DNA of 64,000 nucleotides, from positions 10,202 through 74,201 of the forward strand of contig CAVIGM010000001.1 of NCBI GenBank assembly GCA_963642455.1. Direction: 5' to 3'. Every line of letters begins with the position of its first letter. Position 1 is the stretch's first letter. Position numbers and translations under genes: made by a program. The DNA is from Crickella sp963642455 (GTDB lineage: Bacteria > Bacillota > Clostridia > Peptostreptococcales > Anaerovoracaceae). This document shows positions 30,263 to 38,355 of this stretch, one piece after another. The notes under the pieces are model-generated. The model did not search any database. It had not been told where the DNA came from and saw only the letters and a list, made by a program, of their open reading frames with translations.

Positions 30263-31651
30263 CTAACCTCCGTAATATAAATTCTTTCTTCTAAGCATTT
30301 CGTCGAAACGCTCATCATATACTCTGTAATTTGCTACATTTGGAATGCGTTCGAGCCTATCTTCGCTTGGGAAATATACTTTTCCGATGGCTCCCGCCCC
30401 AAGAGCAATTATTGTCTGTTTCTCTTCCATAATCCTTATATTGTAAAGCGAATGTGTATTCTCCTTGCAATATCCGATATTCTCAAATGCGCCGATTTGA
30501 TGCTTTTGCTTATATATGTAATAAGGGTAAAAGCCTTCGGCAATCAGCCTGTCGTGCGCATATTCGAGCATTCTCGCAACTACCTTGGCATTTCGTCTGT
30601 AATACGAAGGGTCCTCGTCTTTCATCTTAGAGCCCCTCTTAACAGAAAGCGTATGCACTGTAATGTTGTTAGCCCCAAGACCTATTACCTTCTCAAGTGT
30701 GGCTACGAAATCCTCATAATCCTCTTCTGGCAGGCCTGCTATAATGTCCGCATTTATAATCTCGAAGCCGTATTTCGAAGCTGCATCATAGGCCTTTGTA
30801 ATATCCTCGGCGCTGTGATTTCTTCCGATTAGCTTAAGCGTATCGTCCTTCATGGTCTGAGGATTGATGCTGATTCTCGAAATCCCTTTATCTTTGAGAG
30901 CTTGAAGCTTGTCAGCAGTTATTGTGTCAGGCCTTCCTGCCTCGACTGTGAATTCAATCTCGGATGGCTTGATATCGAAGCTTGTCGCAATCTCATCTAT
31001 AAGCCTTTCGAGCTGCTTGGCATTTAATGTTGTTGGCGTTCCTCCGCCTATATAAATGCTTTCGATTGAAGCTGCTTTTGAAGATTCTTTATTAAGCTCT
31101 CCTGTATATCTAATCTCTTTATAGAGATTCTCAAGATACTTAGCTATCTCCCCTTCATCTGCAACATTAGATGCAAATGAACAATATGCACATCTTGTCG
31201 GGCAGAACGGAATTCCTACATATAACGAAAGCTTAGCTGGATCAGGCTCTTCGACATGCTTAAGCTGATAATCGATTATTTCGTCAAGCAGCTTGATTTT
31301 TCTGTCGCTCATAAGATAGAGAGTTGACAGGCAATCATTAAGCTTCTCGATAGAGCCAAGCTCCTTATATTTATCTAAGGCAAGCTTCAAAGGTCTAACG
31401 CCTGTCATGGTTCCCCATTCAGGCTCAGAGCCCGTCAGATCTTTCAAGAGATTATATAGCTCCCTCTTAATCGTATCCCTTCTGCCTGTGCCCTCGGCAT
31501 TAAGAAGATAGCTTCCTTCTCTTAGGCATATCTTGCTATCTTGGCCAAGATCTATTCCGATCGTCTCGAATTCCGATTCGTCGAGGAATACTCGGCACAT
31601 TTCCGCATAATGGTAGTCATTTTCAATTTTGTTCAAATAGAATCTATACAA
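30263..31651 (-). CDS. hemZ: HemZ-type radical SAM protein (coproporphyrinogen III oxidase-like)
   Basis: The 462-residue protein has the radical-SAM cluster motif CPTRCAYC near 152-159, IYIGGGTPTTLN and EFTVEAGRPDTI. It matches HemZ of Bacillus, an oxygen-independent coproporphyrinogen dehydrogenase-like protein whose exact activity is debated. The N-terminal 140 residues form the domain specific to HemZ. The start is TTG. It overlaps the MBL hydrolase by 8 bases. No other haem gene is in the window. Confidence 0.87.
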   Translation of the reverse strand: MYRFYLNKIENDYHYAEMCRVFLDESEFETIGIDLGQDSKICLREGSYLLNAEGTGRRDTIKRELYNLLKDLTGSEPEWGTMTGVRPLKLALDKYKELGSIEKLNDCLSTLYLMSDRKIKLLDEIIDYQLKHVEEPDPAKLSLYVGIPFCPTRCAYCSFASNVADEGEIAKYLENLYKEIRYTGELNKESSKAASIESIYIGGGTPTTLNAKQLERLIDEIATSFDIKPSEIEFTVEAGRPDTITADKLQALKDKGISRISINPQTMKDDTLKLIGRNHSAEDITKAYDAASKYGFEIINADIIAGLPEEDYEDFVATLEKVIGLGANNITVHTLSVKRGSKMKDEDPSYYRRNAKVVARMLEYAHDRLIAEGFYPYYIYKQKHQIGAFENIGYCKENTHSLYNIRIMEEKQTIIALGAGAIGKVYFPSEDRLERIPNVANYRVYDERFDEMLRRKNLYYGG

Positions 31652-32201
31652 AAGGATTATGCCTCTTTTCGAAACCTATTGTCGTTGATTTGCCATGGCC
31701 CGGGTACACGATAATTTCGTCATCAAGAGCAAAAAGCTTCTTGCTTATCGAATCGTACAGAGCCTGTGGGTCTCCTCCCGGAAAATGCGTAGCTCCAACG
31801 CTCATGAAGAATAATGTATCTCCCGCAAAGAGCAGCTTATCTTGAGCTAATAATATGCACATTCCGTCTTGCGAATGACCTGGAGTAGCAATTATCTCGA
31901 TCTCCCTATCTCCGAAGCTAAGCAACATATTGTCTGACGCCTTAATATCTGACTTGAATTCCATAGATACCAAAGGCGCATTAGGATATTTAGCCTTGAA
32001 TTTATCAAGATCAGCTACATGGTCGGGATGAGAATGTGTCGCAAAGATATATTCTACCTTCGAATCTCCGATATATTCTGCTACATCATTGCCATAATAT
32101 CCGGGATCGACTACGAAACAAATATTGTTATCTAAGTCCTTAGCAACATAGGTGTTCTCGTCGAGCATTCCTTTGTCAAATGTCTTAATTTCCAAATTCA
32201 T
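31644..32201 (-). CDS. MBL-fold hydrolase (glyoxalase II-like)
   Basis: The 185-residue metallo-beta-lactamase fold protein has the metal motif THSHPDHVADL near 55-65, TPGHSQDGMCIL near 107, FAGDTLFF and YPGHGKST. It resembles the YqgX/glyoxalase II-like hydrolases. The substrate is unknown. The rel-MBL-hemZ-hisS-aspS order is seen in many Clostridia. Confidence 0.85.
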   Translation of the reverse strand: MNLEIKTFDKGMLDENTYVAKDLDNNICFVVDPGYYGNDVAEYIGDSKVEYIFATHSHPDHVADLDKFKAKYPNAPLVSMEFKSDIKASDNMLLSFGDREIEIIATPGHSQDGMCILLAQDKLLFAGDTLFFMSVGATHFPGGDPQALYDSISKKLFALDDEIIVYPGHGKSTTIGFEKRHNPFV

Positions 32202-32243
32202 ATAAATCTCAATCTTTCTTTCTGTTTCAGTTATTGCAACATC

Positions 32244-34445
32244 TTATACAGATCTTGCCCTATATACCTTGTCGATTCCTTCAAGAAGTCTTAGCGCAAT
32301 CATCAATCGCTGCATCTGATGCATATCAGTAATCGAAACAGTAATTATCATATTAACTTCATTTGTTGTAATAGGCTTCATATTTACGCCTGCAAGCGTT
32401 ACATCGTTGTCTTCGCAGGTTCGTGAAATATCGCTGAACAGGCCTTTTCTGTCTGTTCCTGTAATTTGAATATCCGCAAAATACGTCTGGCCGGACTTTG
32501 GCGTATCCCAGTTCACGCTTATAAGCCGAGCCTTTTCTTCCTCTCGCAAATTGAGAATATTAGGGCAATCCGTCCTGTGAACGTTAATGCCTTTGCCTTT
32601 TGTTATATATCCGATGATTGTGTCGCCCGGAACAGGATTGCAGCAGCTTGCTCTCTTGATTAGAAGATTGTCTGTTCCCTGAACAACAATGCCCAGATCT
32701 GAGCCCTCTGCTCCCCTGTTAACAACGTGCTTTGACCTAATTTCCTGCTCTTCTTTCTGAGCCTTATTGTTATTGTCCTCATTGTAGTATTCGATGAGAA
32801 TCTGCCCGAGCTTCGATACGAGAGCTCCGCCTCGAGAAATCTGCAAATACAGCTCGTTAACGTTGTCGCATTTAAGCTCCTTGCTTGCCTTAAGAATATA
32901 AGCATTCTTTGCAACAAGAGAAGGATCATAGCCTTTCTTCTTAAGGTAATTTGTGATATTACTCTTACCTCGCTCAACATTATCGTCCTTGTTCGCCTTG
33001 CGAAGCCATGCCTTGATCTTGTGCTGAGCCTGCGAACTCTTTGCGATATTAAGCCAGTCAATGCTTGGTCCCGAAGAATTGGCAGAGGTAATAATCTCGA
33101 TAATATCTCCATTACGCAAAGTATGGTCGATAGTAACCATCTTGCCGTTGACCTTCGCTCCAACGCAGCGTATGCCTACATCGGTGTGGACCTTGAATGC
33201 GAAATCCAAAGGTGTCGAGTTGACAGGAAGCTCCATTACATCGCCTCGAGGTGTAAAAACAAAGACTTGGTTGTTGAACAAATCGACCTTAAGAGTCTCA
33301 AGGAAATCCACAGAATCCTCTGCGTCCTTTTGCCACTCAAGGGCCTGCCTTAGCCAAGCAAGCTTAGCCTCGCTGTCGTCCTCAGTGCCGTTAACCTTGC
33401 CCTCTTTATATTTCCAATGGGCTGCGATACCATATTCGGCAACTCTATGCATCTCATAGGTTCTAATCTGTATCTCGAAAGGCTCGCCATCATCACCAAA
33501 TACGGTCGTATGAAGACTCTGATACATGTTAGGCTTAGGCATTGCTATATAATCTTTGAATCTTCCCGGAATCGGCTTCCACCTTGTGTGGACAAGTCCA
33601 AGCACCGCATAGCAATCCTTAACATTCTGAACAAGAATTCTTACGGCAAGCAGGTCGAAAATCTCATCAATCTGCTTGTTTTGCACAATCATCTTCTTGT
33701 AAATGCTATATAGATGCTTGTGCCTTCCCTTAACATCATGCTTAATGCCCGCGTCTGTAAGAGTCTGGTCTATTTCGACAATAAGAGATTCGATATTCTT
33801 TGAATAGATTTCTTGTTTCTTCTCGATCTCTTTCTTGAGCCTCTTGTATTCAAGAGGATGCAGATATTTGAGAGCCAAATCCTCAAGCTCGAATTTGATG
33901 TTGAAGATTCCGAGCCTGCCTGCCAAAGGAGCGTAGATTTCCAAAGTCTCGAGGGCCTTCTCTTCTCTTTTCTCCTGCGACATATATTCGAGGGTTCTCA
34001 TATTATGAAGTCTGTCGGCAAGCTTGATTATAAGGACTCTGATATCCTTAGACATAGCAAGGAACATCTTTCTGAAATTCTCCGCCTGGAGCTCTTCCTT
34101 GGAATCATATTTAACCTTACCGAGCTTGGTAACGCCATCTACAAGAAGTGCAACCTTCTCATCGAAATCTTCAACAAGCTGTTCTCTTGAATAATCGGTA
34201 TCCTCGACCACATCATGCAAAAGTCCCGCAACTATAGTCTCGTTATCCATTCCGAAATTGGCCAGAATCTGGGCAACAGCAACCGGGTGAATTATGTAAG
34301 GCTCACCGCTTTTTCTTAATTGCCCATCATGAAGCCTGCGAGCAGTCTCGAAAGCCTTAATGACTGTTCTGTCATCATACTTCGGATTGATCGCCACCAT
34401 TTCATCGATGAATTGTTCAGTTGTGAGATTTTGCACTTTGGTCAA
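32244..34445 (-). CDS. relA: Bifunctional (p)ppGpp synthetase/hydrolase Rel
   Basis: The 733-residue RSH protein has an HD hydrolase domain (GLLHDVVEDTDYS near 68-80), a synthetase domain (RFKDYIAMPKPNMYQSLHTT near 285-305), a TGS domain (about 395-455, VFVFTPRGDVMELP) and a C-terminal ACT domain (about 660-733). With intact HD and synthetase motifs it can both make and degrade (p)ppGpp in response to stalled ribosomes. The start is TTG, seven bases after an AGGAG site. Confidence 0.95.
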   Translation of the reverse strand: MTKVQNLTTEQFIDEMVAINPKYDDRTVIKAFETARRLHDGQLRKSGEPYIIHPVAVAQILANFGMDNETIVAGLLHDVVEDTDYSREQLVEDFDEKVALLVDGVTKLGKVKYDSKEELQAENFRKMFLAMSKDIRVLIIKLADRLHNMRTLEYMSQEKREEKALETLEIYAPLAGRLGIFNIKFELEDLALKYLHPLEYKRLKKEIEKKQEIYSKNIESLIVEIDQTLTDAGIKHDVKGRHKHLYSIYKKMIVQNKQIDEIFDLLAVRILVQNVKDCYAVLGLVHTRWKPIPGRFKDYIAMPKPNMYQSLHTTVFGDDGEPFEIQIRTYEMHRVAEYGIAAHWKYKEGKVNGTEDDSEAKLAWLRQALEWQKDAEDSVDFLETLKVDLFNNQVFVFTPRGDVMELPVNSTPLDFAFKVHTDVGIRCVGAKVNGKMVTIDHTLRNGDIIEIITSANSSGPSIDWLNIAKSSQAQHKIKAWLRKANKDDNVERGKSNITNYLKKKGYDPSLVAKNAYILKASKELKCDNVNELYLQISRGGALVSKLGQILIEYYNEDNNNKAQKEEQEIRSKHVVNRGAEGSDLGIVVQGTDNLLIKRASCCNPVPGDTIIGYITKGKGINVHRTDCPNILNLREEEKARLISVNWDTPKSGQTYFADIQITGTDRKGLFSDISRTCEDNDVTLAGVNMKPITTNEVNMIITVSITDMHQMQRLMIALRLLEGIDKVYRARSV

Positions 34446-34455
34446 TTCTTAGCTC

Positions 34456-36717
34456 CTATACAACAATGCCGTCGTTTTCTCTCTTGCTCTTAGGCTTTCT
34501 GCCGTTCTGCTCTTCGTATTTAGAGAGCGAATCCTTCTTAGTCAGCTCATAATACAGAGGGCTGCAAAGGCATATTGATGAATATGTTCCGACAAATACA
34601 CCTATCATCAGAGGAATAATAAATTCTCTAAGCTCATCGGATACCATTATGAATAATGGAACCATAACTATAAGTGTTGTCAGCGAAGTCATAATTGTTC
34701 TTGAAAGAGTCTGGTTGATACTGTCGTCAATAAGTTCGACATTCTGCTTGCGCTTGTAGAACTTGGTATTCTCTCTGATTCTGTCAAATACTACGATAGT
34801 GTCGTTGATGGAATATCCGACTACCGTGAGGATACCTGCGATAAACGGATTGTTAATTGAGAATCCGAATATTGCATACAGCGAAAGTGTAACAAGAACG
34901 TCATGTCCAAGACCGCTTATTGCGGCAAGACCGTATTTCCAGTTCTTGAACCTGAATCTGATATATACCAGCATACACAGAACCGCTAATACTATAGACT
35001 TAACAGCATTCTGTCTAAGGTCCTTACCAACTGTTGGTCCGAATTCCTCAGATGCGAGTACCGCATCATCTTCAAGCTCGTATTTATCTTCGAGTACGCC
35101 TAAGATTTCTTCTCTCTCAGCTACCTTAAGAGGCTTAATTGTCTTGATAATAATCTGAGTATTGTCCTCACCTGCATATACTATTGTAGGTTCAAGGTCG
35201 TAATCCTTAATCGCATCACTGACCTCCTCGATATCGACCTGCTTGCCCATATCGATTTGCATCATTGTACCGCCGGTGAAATCGATTCCGTAATTGAAGC
35301 CCTTGACAATAGCGAAGATAATGCCCGCAACGATTACGCAAGAGCTGATAGCATAGTAGATCTTTCTATTCTTGATAAAGTCGATATAGAAATTCTTCTT
35401 AATCTTAGGAGTTCCGTCCTCCTTCATTCCGAAGTATTTAAGCTTCGAGAATTTCTTGCTGTCTGCAAGAAGATTAACAAATATCTGTGTAATAAATACC
35501 GCTGTAAAGATACTGCATACAGTACCGATAATCAGAGTCAGAGCGAAGCCTCTAACCGATGATGTACCGATAAGGTAAAGTATGATAGCAGCAATAAGGG
35601 TTGTTGTCTGTGAGTCGATAACCGTTGAAAGAGCCGACTTGAAGCCCATGTCAACCGCAACTCTAATCGACTTGCCTTTTGAAATCTCTTCTCTAATTCT
35701 TGTAAAGATAATTACGTTCGAGTCTACAGCCATACCTATCGAGAGGATGATACCTGCAATTCCAGGAAGTGTAAGAACCGAACCGAATGCAGCCATAATC
35801 CATAATATCAGCTGAACATAGAGAAGCAGCGCAAAGTCAGCAAGGAATCCAAGCAAGCCATAAGCGATTACCATAATAATCATGACAAGGCCGAGACCGA
35901 TTAAGCCAGCAACCGCACTCTTATTAAGAGCATTAACGCCTATCGTAGCTGTCTCAACAGAGGAATTAACCTCGGTGAGAGTTGCAGGAAGTGCTCCGCC
36001 TCTTATAAGAGCAGACATCTCGCTTGCCTCTTCTTGTCCGAATCCACCAGGTCTTGTAATTCTGCATGTAGTGCTGTTGATTTTCTCTTCAACCGTAGGA
36101 TATGAGATGATCTCGTCATCGAGCATAATAATTATGCAGTTATTTCCAATGGCAGTGCCATACTCATCGGTCATTGAAGAAACAACAGTTCCGCTAACGG
36201 CTTTCTCTGTTCCCTCTGCAAAAAGGTCAGATCCCTTATTCGTGAATTTAAGGTTGATCTCGTAGCCGCCGTTATCCGAGTCGCTGGCAATAGTACAATC
36301 CTTAACATTGTCACCTGTCATTACCACAGAACCATCTGCGAGGAGGAATTTGAGCTGAGCAGTTCTTCCGATCTGCTTAATTGCTTCATCGGCATCCTCA
36401 ACGCCTGGCATCTCAACTCTGATTCTGTTATCGCCTTCGATTGAAACACTTGCCTCGGAGATACCCATAGCGTTAACACGGTTCTCAAGAACGCTCTTGG
36501 TCTGTTCCATTACCTTTGTCTTCTCGGTACCCTTTTCGTCGGTATCAGCTTCGAGCAGAACATAGACACCACCGTTGATGTCAAGTCCGTATTTCATCTG
36601 CTTGCCCAAATTCTCGATCTTGTCACCCAAGCCGAATACAGATACGTAGCATCCGAAAAGTGTGATTAGCACGATGAGCACCGCGCCGATTGATCTTTTT
36701 CTTGATTTCTTTTTCAT
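34456..36717 (-). CDS. secDF: Protein translocase SecDF fusion
   Basis: SecD and SecF form one 753-residue polypeptide. The SecD half has the N-terminal helix, YGLDINGGVYVLLEAD and six-helix region (GIAGIILSIGMAVDSNVIIFTRIREE). The SecF half begins with FYIDFIKNRKIYYAIS and has FNYGIDFTGGT and GYSINDTIVVFDRIREN. It uses the proton gradient to pull secreted proteins through SecYEG. I start it at ATG 36717; the frame opens at 36762. It has its own promoter just downstream of the yajC terminator. Confidence 0.95.
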   Translation of the reverse strand: MKKKSRKRSIGAVLIVLITLFGCYVSVFGLGDKIENLGKQMKYGLDINGGVYVLLEADTDEKGTEKTKVMEQTKSVLENRVNAMGISEASVSIEGDNRIRVEMPGVEDADEAIKQIGRTAQLKFLLADGSVVMTGDNVKDCTIASDSDNGGYEINLKFTNKGSDLFAEGTEKAVSGTVVSSMTDEYGTAIGNNCIIIMLDDEIISYPTVEEKINSTTCRITRPGGFGQEEASEMSALIRGGALPATLTEVNSSVETATIGVNALNKSAVAGLIGLGLVMIIMVIAYGLLGFLADFALLLYVQLILWIMAAFGSVLTLPGIAGIILSIGMAVDSNVIIFTRIREEISKGKSIRVAVDMGFKSALSTVIDSQTTTLIAAIILYLIGTSSVRGFALTLIIGTVCSIFTAVFITQIFVNLLADSKKFSKLKYFGMKEDGTPKIKKNFYIDFIKNRKIYYAISSCVIVAGIIFAIVKGFNYGIDFTGGTMMQIDMGKQVDIEEVSDAIKDYDLEPTIVYAGEDNTQIIIKTIKPLKVAEREEILGVLEDKYELEDDAVLASEEFGPTVGKDLRQNAVKSIVLAVLCMLVYIRFRFKNWKYGLAAISGLGHDVLVTLSLYAIFGFSINNPFIAGILTVVGYSINDTIVVFDRIRENTKFYKRKQNVELIDDSINQTLSRTIMTSLTTLIVMVPLFIMVSDELREFIIPLMIGVFVGTYSSICLCSPLYYELTKKDSLSKYEEQNGRKPKSKRENDGIVV

Positions 36718-36790
36718 AGATTTAATAATCCCCCAATACGATTTGTATTGTATTTGTTGCATACTTTTGCATCAAACAATAATTCATACT

Positions 36791-36819
36791 ATTCTACAAT
36801 AATATGCTTGATTTTTCAA
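36791..36819 (-). promoter_or_regulatory. Sigma-A-type promoter for secDF
   Basis: On the minus strand, TTGAAA (36819-36814) and TAGAAT (36796-36791) are separated by 17 bases. It begins immediately after the U-run of the yajC terminator and would start transcription about 65 bases before secDF. Confidence 0.65.
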
Positions 36820-36848
36820 CAAAAAAGCGACGCTAATTTGCGTCGCTT
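36820..36848 (-). terminator. Rho-independent terminator after yajC
   Basis: On the minus strand a 9-bp perfect stem (AAGCGACGC / GCGTCGCTT) with a 6-base loop runs into six Ts. It separates yajC from secDF, which are often co-transcribed elsewhere. Confidence 0.88.
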
Positions 36849-36892
36849 CATGTTTGTTTCTTAAATAATAATTCCGATGAATATTCCGGTAA

Positions 36893-37318
36893 TTATTCTG
36901 CGTCAGTAGCAGTCTCTTCTGTTGCTGCCTCTGCTGCTGTCTCCTTTGCTGCTTCCTTCTTAGCAGTAAGCTTCTTAGGAGTAACCTTCTTATCTCTGTT
37001 AACTTCCTTAGCCTCTGTCTCAGCTTCAGCCTTAGCTGGCTTGGAATCTGCGGCATGGTTAGTAACTACGCTTACAGCAGTCTTGAGAATCTCCATCTGA
37101 GTTCTACCTGCTCCAACGGAAATAACAATTGTCTTCTCCTTAACCTTTACGATCTTGCCGAGAATACCGCCGATTGTTACGATCTCATCTCCAGGAGTAA
37201 GTCCGGCTCTCATTTCCTTATTAGCCTTGTCCTGCTTCTGCTGTGGACGAATCATCATAAAGTAAATAACTGCGATAAGAACAGCTAACATAACTAAACT
37301 TGCAGCACCGTTATTCAT
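36893..37318 (-). CDS. yajC: Sec translocase accessory subunit YajC
   Basis: The 141-residue protein has one N-terminal membrane helix (LVMLAVLIAVIYFMMIRPQQK, residues 8-28) and the conserved small cytoplasmic domain GLTPGDEIVTIGGILGKIVKV. It ends in an unusually long low-complexity tail (residues 92-141) rich in Ala, Glu, Lys and Thr, so it is longer than many YajC proteins (about 90-110). It partners SecDF. An ACGGAGGG ribosome site precedes the ATG. Confidence 0.93.
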   Translation of the reverse strand: MNNGAASLVMLAVLIAVIYFMMIRPQQKQDKANKEMRAGLTPGDEIVTIGGILGKIVKVKEKTIVISVGAGRTQMEILKTAVSVVTNHAADSKPAKAEAETEAKEVNRDKKVTPKKLTAKKEAAKETAAEAATEETATDAE

Positions 37319-37447
37319 GTAATTTCCCTCCGTTTAATCTTAGATTCGCTATTGCGTTTGGTTAAATATGTTTGGCTTTGCTTAAATTTGATTAAGCTTA
37401 TGAAGCTTATATATCCACTTATAAACTCATCGATTAGAATTAAATAA

Positions 37448-37534
37448 TGGTACCGGTGATGGGGGTCGAACCCATACGATATTTCTATCACGGGATTTTG
37501 AATCCCGCGCGTCTGCCAATTCCGCCACACCGGC
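37448..37534 (-). tRNA. tRNA-Leu (anticodon CAA)
   Basis: The minus strand folds as a class II tRNA. The acceptor 5' arm is GCCGGTG, the anticodon stem is CGGGA/TCCCG with loop TTCAAAA (anticodon CAA, reading UUG), the variable arm is long, and the T loop is GGTTCGACCC. The CCA end is encoded. It lies 35 bases after the second tRNA-Leu. Confidence 0.96.
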
Positions 37535-37569
37535 AAATTGGTATTGCCATTCTTTTTTGTAAAAAAAAA

Positions 37570-37651
37570 TGGTGTGGATGGAGGGACTCGAACCCTCACG
37601 GTCTCCCACATGGCCCTCAACCATGCGCGTCTGCCATTCCGCCACATCCAC
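37570..37651 (-). tRNA. tRNA-Leu (anticodon GAG)
   Basis: A second class II tRNA has acceptor arms GTGGATG/CATCCAC, anticodon stem CATGG/CCATG with loop TTGAGGG (anticodon GAG, reading CUC/CUU), a long variable arm, a normal T loop and an encoded CCA end. It is the promoter-proximal gene of the two-tRNA unit. Confidence 0.96.
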
Positions 37652-37663
37652 ACGGCAATAGAA

Positions 37664-37692
37664 AGTATACACATAACTTGGCAAGAAATCAA
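37664..37692 (-). promoter_or_regulatory. Promoter of the tRNA-Leu pair
   Basis: Minus-strand TTGATT (37692-37687) and TATACT (37669-37664) have a 17-base spacer. Transcription would start about 6 bases before the first tRNA. The -35 box lies just past the coaE stop codon. Confidence 0.75.
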
Positions 37693-37695
37693 GCA

Positions 37696-38307
37696 TTATT
37701 CTAAATAATTTTTAATTTTTCTGAAGCTATATTTACGAAGCAGCACGTCGATTTTGTCATATAGGAGCTCAGCCGATGAATTATTGCAAATGACTTCGTC
37801 TGCGAGGCTTGCCTTCTCGGCTTCAGGCATTTGAGAATTGATTATAGCAAGCGCCTGATCCTTTGTCAGAGCATCACGCTTGCATATTCTTTCGATTCTG
37901 ATTGGCATATCAGCCGTTACAAGCCAGCTATAGTCGTATTCGTCTTGAGAATTCATTTCAAAGAGCAAAGGTATCTCAACAAATACAATCTGCTCGTTAG
38001 ACAAGAGAGCTAAGCATCTGTCGATTTCTTCCTTGGTCTTGTAGCTTACGATGGATTCAAGCTTGGCTTTTGCTTCGGAATCTGAATATATTAGCTTGCG
38101 CATTTTATCCCTATCCATGCTTCCGTCTGAGAGGATGAATTCGTCACCGAAGCATTTGGCTATATCCGAAATAGCAGAGCCGCCTGCTGCGGTCATGGAC
38201 CTTGAAATTCTGTCAGCATAAATCACTGTATATCCCCTCTCTTCGAGATAAGAACATACAAGTGATTTACCTGATCCTATTCCGCCCGTGATGACTATGC
38301 TTATCAT
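37696..38307 (-). CDS. coaE: Dephospho-CoA kinase
   Basis: The 203-residue kinase has the P-loop GGIGSGKS at 8-15, VIYADRISR and the IPLLFE motif near 113. CoaE phosphorylates dephospho-CoA at the 3'-ribose hydroxyl, the last step to CoA. It follows polA by 48 bases; polA-coaE proximity is conserved in Bacillota. No good Shine-Dalgarno is visible before the ATG. Confidence 0.93.
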   Translation of the reverse strand: MISIVITGGIGSGKSLVCSYLEERGYTVIYADRISRSMTAAGGSAISDIAKCFGDEFILSDGSMDRDKMRKLIYSDSEAKAKLESIVSYKTKEEIDRCLALLSNEQIVFVEIPLLFEMNSQDEYDYSWLVTADMPIRIERICKRDALTKDQALAIINSQMPEAEKASLADEVICNNSSAELLYDKIDVLLRKYSFRKIKNYLE

Positions 38308-38355
38308 AATTTGATATCTGTATTCTTAGATTCCTGAAGTTGCGTCTTCCAATAT

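Noticed and set aside
37427..37704. ORFs across the tRNA-Leu genes
   Set aside because: They are translations of the two tRNA genes and their antisense; class II tRNA folds explain the sequence.
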